Program-made: the position numbers and the translations under genes | Source: Allomuricauda sp. F6463D | GTDB lineage: Bacteria > Bacteroidota > Bacteroidia > Flavobacteriales > Flavobacteriaceae | DNA length: 64,000 nucleotides | Direction of reading: 5' to 3' | NCBI RefSeq assembly: GCF_023015965.1 | Contig: NZ_JALKAN010000005.1 | Coordinates: forward strand, 60,100 to 124,099 | Notes under the pieces: model-generated | What the model was told of the DNA's origin: nothing | What the model saw: only the letters and a program-made list of their open reading frames with translations | The model's database searches: none | Shown: piece after piece, positions 9,516 through 17,655 of the stretch | Layout of the letters: every line of letters starts with the position of its first letter | Position numbering within the stretch: position 1 is the first letter of the stretch

Positions 9516-9547
9516 AAAAAAAAGCCGCTATATAGCGGCTTTTTTTT
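9516..9547. terminator. Bidirectional rho-independent terminator
   Basis: A perfect stem AGCCGCTA/TAGCGGCT (9523-9540) is flanked by an A-run on the left and a T-run on the right, so it works on both strands. It ends the thrombospondin-repeat gene on the plus strand and the rpmB-rpmG-DUF4295 transcript on the minus strand. Confidence 0.9.
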
Positions 9548-9565
9548 ATATATAAAGAGTTTTCT

Positions 9566-9718
9566 TTACTGTTTGTTCAACCAGTCACTAACCATTTCTG
9601 GGGGCATTACCGACTCTACGAAAGTATATGCTCCAGTTTTAGGTGACTTAACCATTTTGATGGCCTTTGTCAATCTTTTTGAGGATGACTGAAGTGATGC
9701 TACTGTTTTCTTTGCCAT
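9566..9718 (-). CDS. DUF4295 family small basic protein
   Basis: A 50-residue basic protein (starts MAKKTVASLQ, ends DWLNKQ). It matches the small DUF4295 family that follows rpmG in flavobacteria. It contains a conserved central SPKTGAY segment. The position 32 bases after L33 in a ribosomal-protein operon suggests a ribosome-associated role, but no function is established to my knowledge. It is the last gene before the 9516-9547 terminator. Confidence 0.9.
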   Translation of the reverse strand: MAKKTVASLQSSSKRLTKAIKMVKSPKTGAYTFVESVMPPEMVSDWLNKQ

Positions 9719-9750
9719 GGCTTATATTTTTCTGCCTTGTAAAAAAGCTA

Positions 9751-9933
9751 TTATTTAATTTCTTTATGAACTGTCATACGCTTAAGGATAGGATTATACT
9801 TTTTGATTTCCATCCTATCTGGCGTGTTCTTCTTGTTCTTGGTGGTAATATACCTAGAAGTACCGGGCTTACCGGATTCCTTATGTTCAGTACATTCTAA
9901 AATTACCTGAACCCTATTTCCTTTCTTTGCCAT
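9751..9933 (-). CDS. rpmG: 50S ribosomal protein L33
   Basis: Large-subunit ribosomal protein of 60 residues starting [18 protein letters not shown], with the family [15 protein letters not shown] segment. Only one Cys is present, so it is the zinc-free type rather than the four-Cys zinc-ribbon form. It lies between rpmB and the DUF4295 gene in one short operon. Confidence 0.97.
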   Translation of the reverse strand: MAKKGNRVQVILECTEHKESGKPGTSRYITTKNKKNTPDRMEIKKYNPILKRMTVHKEIK

Positions 9934-9961
9934 TGTATTGTACTTAAAATGCTTTTACAAT

Positions 9962-10189
9962 TTACTTTTTGGAATTGATTTCCTTCAAGACAGCAGAGAT
10001 TCCTTTTTTATTGATGATTTTCAACCCACGGGTAGAAACGGTCAAAGTTACCCAACGATCTTCTTCGGGAATATAAAATCTCTTCTTGGAGATATTCGCA
10101 TCGAACCTCCTTTTAGTCTTATTGATGGAAAAGGAAACATTGTTTCCAAACATCACCTTTTTTCCTGTTACTTCACAAACTTTAGACAT
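9962..10189 (-). CDS. rpmB: 50S ribosomal protein L28
   Basis: Large-subunit ribosomal protein of 75 residues starting MSKVCEVTGKK and containing the L28 landmarks NNVSFSINKTKRRF and RWVTLTVSTRGLK. It is the first gene of the rpmB-rpmG-DUF4295 operon, with a strong promoter 35 bases upstream. Only one of the zinc-binding cysteines of the C+ form is present. Confidence 0.97.
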   Translation of the reverse strand: MSKVCEVTGKKVMFGNNVSFSINKTKRRFDANISKKRFYIPEEDRWVTLTVSTRGLKIINKKGISAVLKEINSKK

Positions 10190-10223
10190 CTCCCTAACTA
10201 TTTGAGTGATTTTATTGAGGCTG

Positions 10224-10255
10224 CAAATTTATACCATTTTAATGGGACGTACAAA
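10224..10255 (-). promoter_or_regulatory. Promoter of the rpmB-rpmG-DUF4295 operon
   Basis: On the minus strand a -33 TTTG (10252-10255) and a -7 TAAATTTG (10224-10231) are separated by 20 bases. This is a full match to the Bacteroidetes primary sigma consensus TTTG-N(17-23)-TAnnTTTG. It lies 35 bases before the rpmB ATG, between cinA and rpmB. Confidence 0.75.
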
Positions 10256-10263
10256 ATTCTTTT

Positions 10264-11514
10264 TCAGAAATTTAATATTTCTTTGTACAATAGCTCAAAA
10301 GCCTTATTAACAGACTTTTTCACCACCTTTTCACGGTGGCTTCCCATCATAAACTTTTGGGCAAAGGTTCTATTTGGTGTACTAATGCCAATATATACGG
10401 TTCCAACCTTGGCATCGGAATCACCTTTTGTTGGGCCTGCATTACCCGTAGTGGCGATTGCAAAATCGGTTCCTAGCTTATTTTTTACATTTTCGGCCAT
10501 CGCTATGGCGACTTCCTCACTTACCACGGAGTACTTATCTATCAGCTCTTGGGGAACGTCTAGCAAGCTCACCTTTGTCTCTGTAGCGTAACAAACCACA
10601 CTTCCTTTAAAATAATCTGAGGCTCCGGGTATCGCGGTGATCTTTTCTGCAATACTTCCTCCTGTAAAACTTTCTGCTGTGGATAAGGTCATTTTTTTGT
10701 TGGTCAACCATGTACCGACTTGCTTCTCTACATCTCCATCCTCCTCTTCTTCCCCATAAATAATATCTCCGATTAAGAGATATATATTCCTGATCTGTTC
10801 TTCAATACCGGCAACCAACACCTCCTTATCGTCTCCTTTTGCGGAAAATCTTAACCTTACCCTGCCAAGGTTGGGCAAATAAGCAAATTTTATGAAGGAA
10901 GGCAGATTATTTTCCCAATCTTCAAGCTTCTCTGCAATAGCGCTCTCACCTAACCCATAAGTCATAATGGTTTTATGTACAATATAGGGTCGATTATATT
11001 CTTTAACGATTTTGGGCAACACGGACTTGGTAATGAGGTTTTTCATCTCGAAAGGCACTCCCGGAAGGGAGACAAATACAGTACCTTCATTTTTTATCCA
11101 CAATCCTGGAGCAGTCCCAAAGTTATTGTGCAACACCACAGCCCTTGATGGCACCATGGCCTGCTCTCTGTTCAAATCTGAAATGGGTGTGGATATATAC
11201 TCTTTAAAAATTTCTTCAATATGATTTAAAACGGCATCGTCTCGAACCAATTCATCTCCCATAAATTCGCAAAGAGCCTGTTTCGTCACATCATCTTTAG
11301 TAGGCCCCAGACCGCCTGTTACAATTACAATGGTTGAACGTTCACCAGCTTCCTTAAGAGCCTGTAAAATATGCTCCCTATCATCTTGGATTGATGTAAT
11401 CTGATATACAGAGACCCCAATCTTGTTCAGTTCTTTGGAAATAAATGCTGAATTGGAATCCACGATTTGACCAATGAGAATCTCATCCCCAATGGTAATT
11501 ATTTCAGCTTGCAT
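10264..11514 (-). CDS. cinA: CinA-family protein (MoaB-like domain plus NMN deamidase domain)
   Basis: 416-residue two-domain CinA. The N-terminal half is a MoaB/MogA-like fold ([22 protein letters not shown]), which in studied members has ADP-ribose pyrophosphatase activity. The C-terminal half is a PncC-type nicotinamide mononucleotide deamidase used in NAD recycling ([18 protein letters not shown]). The Cys of the common TAESCTGG form is Phe here. The start codon directly abuts the stop of the Hpt gene, so the two are translationally linked. The competence label of the family is historical. Confidence 0.93.
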   Translation of the reverse strand: MQAEIITIGDEILIGQIVDSNSAFISKELNKIGVSVYQITSIQDDREHILQALKEAGERSTIVIVTGGLGPTKDDVTKQALCEFMGDELVRDDAVLNHIEEIFKEYISTPISDLNREQAMVPSRAVVLHNNFGTAPGLWIKNEGTVFVSLPGVPFEMKNLITKSVLPKIVKEYNRPYIVHKTIMTYGLGESAIAEKLEDWENNLPSFIKFAYLPNLGRVRLRFSAKGDDKEVLVAGIEEQIRNIYLLIGDIIYGEEEEDGDVEKQVGTWLTNKKMTLSTAESFTGGSIAEKITAIPGASDYFKGSVVCYATETKVSLLDVPQELIDKYSVVSEEVAIAMAENVKNKLGTDFAIATTGNAGPTKGDSDAKVGTVYIGISTPNRTFAQKFMMGSHREKVVKKSVNKAFELLYKEILNF

Positions 11515-11853
11515 CTATAAATTAAAGTCGTTTTTCAATTCTGACACCACTTGAAGCACATCTTTTTTGAGCAGAGGAAATTTTTCCTCGATCTCATCCA
11601 TACTTCCTGTAGTCTTACCCAAGGCCTCTATTTCAAATGCCTTGGCCCTGGCCTGCTCCATCCCCAAAATATCCACATTGGGCTTAATTTTGTGAGCCAA
11701 TTTATATATGTTTTCATAATCCTTTGAATCAATGGCGTTTTCCAAACTTTCCAAATCTTCTGGGACTTCTTCTAAAAACACGGAAATAACAGAGGTAATG
11801 AAATCCTCATCGCCTTCCGCCATTTCATTTATCTTATCGAGGTTGTATATCAT
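11515..11853 (-). CDS. Stand-alone Hpt (histidine phosphotransfer) domain protein
   Basis: 112-residue all-helical Hpt protein. The phosphoacceptor is His54 in LAHKIKPNVD, followed by the conserved LG turn (DILGM). Such proteins relay phosphate between hybrid histidine kinases and response regulators. No kinase or receiver gene is nearby, so it must serve a partner elsewhere. It is packed with no spacer between the FAA-hydrolase gene (upstream) and cinA (downstream), which implies one transcript. Confidence 0.9.
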   Translation of the reverse strand: MIYNLDKINEMAEGDEDFITSVISVFLEEVPEDLESLENAIDSKDYENIYKLAHKIKPNVDILGMEQARAKAFEIEALGKTTGSMDEIEEKFPLLKKDVLQVVSELKNDFNL

Positions 11854-12465
11854 TTATCTTACATTAATATCAAACATTTGTTCTCCTTCCAATGTACCGA
11901 CAAGGTAGTCATTTGGACTTACTTTACCAACACCGGCCGGGGTACCTGTAAATATTACATCTCCTTTTTTAAGCATAAAATATGTGGATACGTGGGCTAT
12001 GATTTCATCTATCTTCCATAACATCAAAGAGGTATTTCCTTCTTGAACCTTTTCTCCATTTTTTAACAGCGAAAAGTTTAACTTGTCCACATCTGTATAT
12101 TCGGCCTTTGACAACCATTTCCCAACTACCGCTGCACCATCGAACCCTTTGGCCTTCTCCCAAGGCAGCCCTTTTGATTTTAACTTGGATTGTAGGTCTC
12201 TGGCTGTAAAATCGATTCCCAATCCTATTTCATCATAATACTTATGTGCAAATTCTTTAGAAATGTGCTTTCCTACTTTTTTGATTTTCACTAGCACCTC
12301 TACTTCGTAATGTACGTCTTCCGAAAATTCGGGTATGTAAAAATCCTGTTCTTTGGGTAAAATGGCAGAATCGGGTTTTATAAAAACCACAGGTTCATCG
12401 GGACGCTCGTTGCTCAGTTCATTGATATGATCTACATAATTTCGTCCTATACAAATCAGTTTCAT
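11854..12465 (-). CDS. Fumarylacetoacetate hydrolase family protein
   Basis: 203-residue FAH-fold enzyme of the acylpyruvase / oxaloacetate-tautomerase / 2-hydroxyheptadienedioate isomerase type. The metal site is visible as ExE in HYEVEVL and the Asp in GIDFTARDLQ, and FTGTPAGVG is the family's closing motif. It starts with MKLICIGRNYVDH. The precise substrate cannot be assigned; oxaloacetate tautomerase or acylpyruvate hydrolase is most plausible. It is first in a tight FAH-Hpt-cinA run and lies 31 bases after the exonuclease gene. Confidence 0.88.
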   Translation of the reverse strand: MKLICIGRNYVDHINELSNERPDEPVVFIKPDSAILPKEQDFYIPEFSEDVHYEVEVLVKIKKVGKHISKEFAHKYYDEIGLGIDFTARDLQSKLKSKGLPWEKAKGFDGAAVVGKWLSKAEYTDVDKLNFSLLKNGEKVQEGNTSLMLWKIDEIIAHVSTYFMLKKGDVIFTGTPAGVGKVSPNDYLVGTLEGEQMFDINVR

Positions 12466-12496
12466 AATTTGTTTATGGGGTTAAGGCTATTTTGGC

Positions 12497-13270
12497 CTAA
12501 AGTTTATTGTTGAGTTTGCTCAACTTTATCTGGGTAAGTACTTTTTTAGTGTACAGTGGAAAATCGGCGTTTAGAATCCATCCAAAATATCCCGGTTCTT
12601 TTTCCATCACTTCATCCACGGTCTTCCCTTTATGCTTTCCGAAGGAAAAAATAGGGTTTTCATTTTCATCCACACCAATAAAACCGGCAAAATCAAGGTT
12701 CTGCCTTCTAGTGGTGAATGCTGATAATTTTTTTACATCGTTCTCCAGTTCCGGGTACCTGTCCAATTGAGCCAATAAAACCTCATACGTGGCCAAGGTA
12801 TCGGCCTCAGCACTGTGAGCGTCATCCAAATTCTTGTCACAATAGAATTTGTAAGCAGCTTCCAAAGTCCGCTTTTCCATTTTATGAAAAATAGTCTGCA
12901 CATCTACGGAGACCATACTTTTCATATCAAAATCTACATCGGCACGCAGCATTTCCTCTGCCAAGAGCGGAATATCGAATCTATCGGAATTAAAACCCGC
13001 CAAATCACTGTCGCGAATCATGGCGTAAATATCTTTGGACAATTGTTTAAAAGTGGGTTCGTTGGCCACTTTCTCATCAGAAATTCCATGTATGGCCTCA
13101 GATTCTGCCGGAATTGGCATCTCTGGATTCACCAACCATGTCCTGCTCTCTTTGTTGCCGTTTGGAAAAACTTTTAGGATAGAGATTTCAACAATCCTAT
13201 CCTTGGCCACATTGGTTCCTGTGGTCTCAAGGTCGAAAAAACAAATAGGTTTGGTCAATTGTAATTGCAT
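12497..13270 (-). CDS. DEDDh 3'-5' exonuclease (DnaQ/epsilon-like)
   Basis: 257-residue exonuclease of the DnaQ superfamily. Exo I is D13-L-E15 (FFDLETTG), Exo II is the Asp region in AGFNSDRFDIP, and Exo III carries HSAEAD with the DEDDh His and final Asp. The roughly 85-residue C-terminal extension with SFGKHKGKTVDEV resembles the small domain seen in other flavobacterial DnaQ-like proteins. It could be a proofreading subunit or a repair exonuclease. It appears to be the promoter-proximal gene of the minus-strand run to cinA. Confidence 0.9.
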   Translation of the reverse strand: MQLQLTKPICFFDLETTGTNVAKDRIVEISILKVFPNGNKESRTWLVNPEMPIPAESEAIHGISDEKVANEPTFKQLSKDIYAMIRDSDLAGFNSDRFDIPLLAEEMLRADVDFDMKSMVSVDVQTIFHKMEKRTLEAAYKFYCDKNLDDAHSAEADTLATYEVLLAQLDRYPELENDVKKLSAFTTRRQNLDFAGFIGVDENENPIFSFGKHKGKTVDEVMEKEPGYFGWILNADFPLYTKKVLTQIKLSKLNNKL

Positions 13271-13342
13271 GTGGGACTTTTTAAATAAAATTCACTTGGG
13301 CTCTAAATTAAGAATAGTGATATGAACTAGAACTGTTTTCCG

Positions 13343-14701
13343 TTATATTTCCCGATTTATGTCCCAAGCCTCCAAATAATCGGCTACAGCTTTTACAAAC
13401 ATTCCGCCCAACGCACCATTTACAACACGGTGATCATAACTGTGCGATAGATACATTTTACTTCGGATGCCTATATACTCTCCTTGATCTGTTTCTATTA
13501 CAGAAGGAATTTTTCTAATGGCTCCCAAGGCAAGAATCCCGACTTGTGGCTGATTGATTATTGGAGTTCCGAAAACACTTCCAAAGGAACCCACATTGGT
13601 AACCGTATACGTACCATCTTTTACCTCATCAGGTTTTAACTGATTGTTCCTTGCCCTACCAGCAAGATCATTAACCGTTTTTGCCATGCCCACCAAGTTC
13701 AATTGGTCCGCGTTTTTGATCACGGGAACAATTAGGTTGCCATCGGGTAGTGCTGCTGCCATACCCAAGTTGATATTTTTCTTTTTGATGACCTTGTCCC
13801 CATCCAACGATATATTCATCATGGGATATTTTTTCAGGGCCATGGCCACGGCTTCCATAAATATTGGTGTAAAGGTCAGTTTTTCCCCTTCGCGTTCTTG
13901 GAAGGCATTCTTTACCTTATTTCTCCAGTTTACCACATTGGTCACATCCACTTCCACGAAGCTTTGTACATGGGCAGATGTAGAAATGCTCTCAACCATA
14001 TGGTGGGCGATTAGTTTACCCATTCGAGTTAATGGAATCATTTCATCCCCAGCCTTAATTTGAGCTTTGGGTTCTTTTGGTTCCTCCAACGCTTGTTTGG
14101 GTGGTTCCGGTGTTTCCGTTTTTTCTATTACGGTTTCTGGCTGTGGCTTAGATTCTACTTTGGCTTGGTTTCCATTGGAACGGCTTTCCAAATAACCCAT
14201 AATATCATTTTTGGTAACCCTTCCTTCTTTTCCGGTTCCCACAATCGCCTCCAACTCGTCCATGGACACATTTTCTTCCTTGGCTATATTTTTAACCAAA
14301 GGTGAATAGAATTTTTCTGTACTTGAAAAATCTTGTGTTGAAGCGGAAACGGATTCTTTAACTTCTACCATTTGGGTTTCCAATTCCTGAGCCGATACTT
14401 CCGCAGGTTCCTCGGTCGTTTTTTCCGCCGAATCACCATCCGATGCATTATCAACCTCGCCTTCTACTTGGATAACCGCAACCACTTCACCGACTTTTAT
14501 GACATCATCCATTTCGAACCGCTTTTCCAACAAAACGCCATCTACTTCACTGGGGACTTCGGAATCCACTTTATCTGTTGCAATTTCAAATACAGCTTCG
14601 TCCATCTCAATGGTATCACCTACTTCCTTTAACCAATTGGTCAAAGTAGCTTCAGCGACACTTTCTCCCATTTGCGGTAATTTCAATTCAAATTTTGACA
14701 T
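13343..14701 (-). CDS. 2-oxoacid dehydrogenase E2 (dihydrolipoamide acyltransferase)
   Basis: 452-residue E2 subunit. It has a lipoyl domain with the lipoylated Lys44 in ATDKVDSE, an acidic/Pro linker, a peripheral-subunit-binding domain near 130-170 (NIAKEENVSMDEL, GRVTKNDI) and a catalytic acyltransferase core. The active-site block reads DHRVVNG instead of the usual DHRVVDG, so the Asp of HxxxD is Asn. One lipoyl domain and the sequence style favour the branched-chain complex. No E1 or E3 gene is adjacent. The start is set at 14701 (MSKFELKLPQMGES), six codons inside the longest frame. Confidence 0.93.
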   Translation of the reverse strand: MSKFELKLPQMGESVAEATLTNWLKEVGDTIEMDEAVFEIATDKVDSEVPSEVDGVLLEKRFEMDDVIKVGEVVAVIQVEGEVDNASDGDSAEKTTEEPAEVSAQELETQMVEVKESVSASTQDFSSTEKFYSPLVKNIAKEENVSMDELEAIVGTGKEGRVTKNDIMGYLESRSNGNQAKVESKPQPETVIEKTETPEPPKQALEEPKEPKAQIKAGDEMIPLTRMGKLIAHHMVESISTSAHVQSFVEVDVTNVVNWRNKVKNAFQEREGEKLTFTPIFMEAVAMALKKYPMMNISLDGDKVIKKKNINLGMAAALPDGNLIVPVIKNADQLNLVGMAKTVNDLAGRARNNQLKPDEVKDGTYTVTNVGSFGSVFGTPIINQPQVGILALGAIRKIPSVIETDQGEYIGIRSKMYLSHSYDHRVVNGALGGMFVKAVADYLEAWDINREI

Positions 14702-14780
14702 ATTCGTATTTATCAAAGTGATTTTGATTTATATTTTACAAAAATACTAAAGAAATCAACTTATTTTTGATTTATATATA

Positions 14781-15401
14781 TTAATTCGCTTTAATAGAGT
14801 TTTCAAAAGGGACTCTATTAATTATACTTCTCCCCAAAGTTACCTCATCGGCATATTCCAATTCATCACCTACCGAAATACCTCTGGCAATTGTGGACGT
14901 TGTAACATCCAACCCTTCCAATTGTTTATAAATATAAAAATTGGTGGTATCTCCCTCCATTGTGGAGCTTAAGGCCAAAATCAACTCCGTCACCGCTCCA
15001 TCCTTCACTTTATTTACCAATGTGACGATATTAAGGTCTTGTGGCCCCACGCCTTCCATAGGCGATATCTTACCCCCTAGCACATGGTACAATCCATTGT
15101 ACTGCGATGTGTTTTCAATAGCCATTACATCCCTAATATCCTCTACCACACAAACCATGGTATTGTCCCTTTTAGGATTGGCACAAATTTCACAAACTTT
15201 GGTATCGGAAATGTTATGACAGTTCTTACAAAAATTGATCTCACCCTTCAATTTAAGTAAAGAATGTGCCAACAACTCTGTTCTTTCTTCTGGTTGCTTT
15301 AGCAGGTGCAGAACTAATCGTAATGCCGTTCTTTTCCCAATTCCTGGCAATTGCGACATTTGGTAAACTGCATCTTCCAATAGTTTCGATGAAAACTCCA
15401 T
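14781..15401 (-). CDS. recR: Recombination mediator RecR
   Basis: 206-residue RecR, which with RecF/RecO loads RecA at gaps. It shows the N-terminal helix-hairpin-helix ([12 protein letters not shown]), a Cys-rich zinc finger ([16 protein letters not shown]) and a Toprim domain ([23 protein letters not shown]). Length and order are normal. It has its own -7 promoter element and is divergent from the symporter gene. Confidence 0.97.
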   Translation of the reverse strand: MEFSSKLLEDAVYQMSQLPGIGKRTALRLVLHLLKQPEERTELLAHSLLKLKGEINFCKNCHNISDTKVCEICANPKRDNTMVCVVEDIRDVMAIENTSQYNGLYHVLGGKISPMEGVGPQDLNIVTLVNKVKDGAVTELILALSSTMEGDTTNFYIYKQLEGLDVTTSTIARGISVGDELEYADEVTLGRSIINRVPFENSIKAN

Positions 15402-15417
15402 AGCTCCAATTCTCTTG

Positions 15418-15425
15418 CAAAATTA
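15418..15425 (-). promoter_or_regulatory. -7 promoter element of recR
   Basis: The minus strand reads TAATTTTG, matching TAnnTTTG, 16 bases before the recR ATG. A TTGG lies 15 bases further upstream, slightly closer than the usual -33 spacing. Confidence 0.5.
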
Positions 15426-15477
15426 CAATTTTACTGTTACCAATTTACTTTCGTACTTTGCAAATCAAATTACATTT

Positions 15478-16965
15478 ATGTCCGCCACACAAATACTGTT
15501 GCTAATTGGCGCCTATTTTTTGGTGCTTATCCTAATTTCTTACTTCACTGGCAAAAATGATTCTAATGCCGATTTCTTTAAGGCGGGCAAACAATCGCCA
15601 TGGTATGTTGTTGCGTTTGGCATGGTTGGGGCTTCGCTCTCGGGGGTAACTTTTATTTCGGTTCCAGGATGGGTAGGTGATAGCCAATTAACCTATATGC
15701 AAGTGGTTTTAGGGTACCTATTTGGATATTTTGTGGTGGCTTTTGTATTACTCCCTTTATATTACAAACTTAATCTTACCTCTATTTATGAATATCTGCA
15801 CGATCGTTTTGGAAAAGTAAGCCACCGTACCGGAGCTTTCTTCTTTTTCATCTCTCGAGTTTTGGGTGCCGCTTTTAGATTGTACTTAGTGGCCATTGTG
15901 TTACAGCAATTTGTATTTGATGACCTTGGTGTGCGATTTGAGTTTACAGTTATCATCTCTATTCTACTCATCTGGATTTACACCAACAAAGGAGGTATAA
16001 AAACCATTGTTTGGACCGATACGCTGCAGACACTTTTTATGATTTTGGCCGTAATCCTTTCCATTGTAATGATCAATCAGGAATTGGGATGGAGTTTCGG
16101 GGAGTTCATGGCTTCGGACGAATTAAAGAACTATAATAAATTCCTGGTGACAGATAGTTTTTTGGACAGAGGTTATTTTATTAAATCCTTTGTAGGTGGT
16201 ATGTTTGTTACCATTTGTATGACCGGTTTGGATCAAGACATGATGCAGAAAAACCTTACCTGCAAATCGTTGAAAGATGCACAAAAGAATATGGTCTCCT
16301 TTAGTTTTGTACTTGTCGGTGTCACATTTTTGTTCATGCTATTGGGCGCACTACTCTTCATATATTCTAAAAGGGAAGGTATTGAAATTCCATTGATGGA
16401 CGGCACTCCAAAGACCGACCTCCTATTTCCTGAAATTGCTTTGAACGGCGGTTTGGGACTGGCATTGTCCATTACCTTTATGTTGGGATTAATAGCTGCT
16501 GCATATAGTAGCGCAGACAGCGCATTGACTTCTTTGACTACATCGTTCTGTGTAGATTTCTTAAATGTTGAGGAAAAGGGGGACCTTGAACAGAAGAAGG
16601 TTCGCAAACGCACCCATATTGCAATGAGTGTGATGCTGATTTTGGTGATAATTGCTTTTAAATATATACTTAGCAGCAATGTAATTGATAGTTTACTAAC
16701 CGTTGCAGGTTACACTTACGGTCCTTTATTGGGACTTTTTGCATTCGGCATTTTTACCAAGCATAAAATTAAAGATGGTTATGTTTGGATTGTTACCCTG
16801 GCATCTGTTATCACTATCATCCTCATAGCCAACATCCCAACTTCTTATTTAGGTGGTTACCAAGTTGGTTATGAATTGTTGCCCTTGAACGGGTTGCTGA
16901 CCTTCATCGGTTTATGGTTAATACGAAAAAAAGAATCTGATCCAGAAATTAATACTGTCCCGTAG
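15478..16965 (+). CDS. Sodium:solute symporter (SSS family)
   Basis: 495-residue polytopic membrane protein with about 13 hydrophobic segments, a member of the solute:sodium symporter family. Typical features are the N-terminal [13 protein letters not shown] segment, a [10 protein letters not shown] stretch and [11 protein letters not shown] in a late helix. The frame is open back to 15415, but those residues are unlike a membrane N-terminus, so I use the ATG at 15478 ([11 protein letters not shown]). The substrate (sugar, sialic acid, proline or other) is not readable from sequence. It ends 17 bases inside the convergent CoA-binding gene. Confidence 0.9.
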   Translation: MSATQILLLIGAYFLVLILISYFTGKNDSNADFFKAGKQSPWYVVAFGMVGASLSGVTFISVPGWVGDSQLTYMQVVLGYLFGYFVVAFVLLPLYYKLNLTSIYEYLHDRFGKVSHRTGAFFFFISRVLGAAFRLYLVAIVLQQFVFDDLGVRFEFTVIISILLIWIYTNKGGIKTIVWTDTLQTLFMILAVILSIVMINQELGWSFGEFMASDELKNYNKFLVTDSFLDRGYFIKSFVGGMFVTICMTGLDQDMMQKNLTCKSLKDAQKNMVSFSFVLVGVTFLFMLLGALLFIYSKREGIEIPLMDGTPKTDLLFPEIALNGGLGLALSITFMLGLIAAAYSSADSALTSLTTSFCVDFLNVEEKGDLEQKKVRKRTHIAMSVMLILVIIAFKYILSSNVIDSLLTVAGYTYGPLLGLFAFGIFTKHKIKDGYVWIVTLASVITIILIANIPTSYLGGYQVGYELLPLNGLLTFIGLWLIRKKESDPEINTVP

Positions 16966-17308
16966 AAAGCAAAACCAAGGTACAAGCCACATCTACTTCA
17001 ATACCGGCAAGATCAAGGATTTTATAGAACTCAGGATTCTCTGTCCCGGGATTAAAAATGACTCGTCTAGGCTTTAAATCAACGATTTGTTGATAATATT
17101 CCTTTTGATGATTTGGGTTTAGGTATAAAGTTACAGTATCAATATTTTGAAAATTACTTAAGTTATCCTTAATTTGTACATCTGATACAGTTCCCCCACG
17201 TATCCCAAATGCGGTTGTTTCAATATTATTGGCAACCAACTTACGAATTGCTTTGTTACTGTATCTTCCTGGGTTTGTAGAAGCTCCGACGACAAGTGTT
17301 TTTTTCAT
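16949..17308 (-). CDS. CoA-binding domain protein (YccU-like)
   Basis: 119-residue Rossmann-fold protein of the CoA_binding_2 family. The N-terminal [15 protein letters not shown] is the nucleotide-binding loop and [12 protein letters not shown] is the family's second signature. These small proteins bind CoA but have no settled function. The 3' end overlaps the symporter gene by 17 bases, leaving no room for a dedicated terminator. Two copies of GTTAAACTTTGT lie directly upstream of the start. Confidence 0.88.
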   Translation of the reverse strand: MKKTLVVGASTNPGRYSNKAIRKLVANNIETTAFGIRGGTVSDVQIKDNLSNFQNIDTVTLYLNPNHQKEYYQQIVDLKPRRVIFNPGTENPEFYKILDLAGIEVDVACTLVLLSTGQY

Positions 17309-17309
17309 T

Positions 17310-17334
17310 TGTTAAACTTTGTGTTAAACTTTGT
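17310..17334. repeat. Two tandem copies of GTTAAACTTTGT
   Basis: The 12-base sequence GTTAAACTTTGT occurs twice with no gap, starting immediately upstream of the CoA-binding gene. Each copy resembles a degenerate TAnnTTTG -7 box on the plus strand. It may be a promoter or operator for rightward transcription towards the terminator at 17448-17479. Confidence 0.5.
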
Positions 17335-17386
17335 ATAGACTGTAATTTATCATATAAAAACTCGTCTATTTTTTATAACTTATTAT

Positions 17387-17479
17387 CATTGATAAGACTG
17401 TATTTTTATAGTTAATGGTTAGTGTTTAGTATAGCTTATCAATGTTTAACCCCGGTTTTTACCGGGGTTTCTTCTTTTA
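17387..17479 (+). ncRNA. Candidate structured RNA ending in a rho-independent terminator
   Basis: No gene lies in 17309-17655. It contains a perfect 10-base inverted repeat CATTGATAAG (17387-17396) / CTTATCAATG (17435-17444), immediately followed by a GC-rich hairpin AACCCCGGT/ACCGGGGTT (17448-17469) and a T-rich tail. The terminator points right, yet no annotated plus-strand gene ends near it. It could finish a small RNA started near 17310, or a long symporter transcript running antisense through the CoA-binding gene. The rest (17480-17655) is the AT-rich leader of the next gene. Confidence 0.35.
17448..17479 (+). terminator. Rho-independent terminator, plus strand
   Basis: Nine-base stem AACCCCGGT/ACCGGGGTT with a TTTT loop, followed by TTCTTCTTTT. 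The tail is T-rich only on the plus strand. It has no obvious upstream partner gene. Confidence 0.75.
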
Positions 17480-17655
17480 AATACTTTTTTATCGTCCCTT
17501 TTAAAAACAGAATACCTACAAAAATCGAAAATACCCTGTTCTTTTCTGTTAAAGAATGTTAAATTAAATTTCTAGTGTAACATTCAAGGCAACCGGGCGT
17601 CTTAGAAGTATCATCATTCAATCAATCTAATCATCAATCAAAAAACGAACTACTC

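Noticed and set aside
10264..11514. Natural competence locus from the CinA name
   Set aside because: The visible domains are pyrophosphatase-like and NMN-deamidase; no DNA-uptake genes are present.
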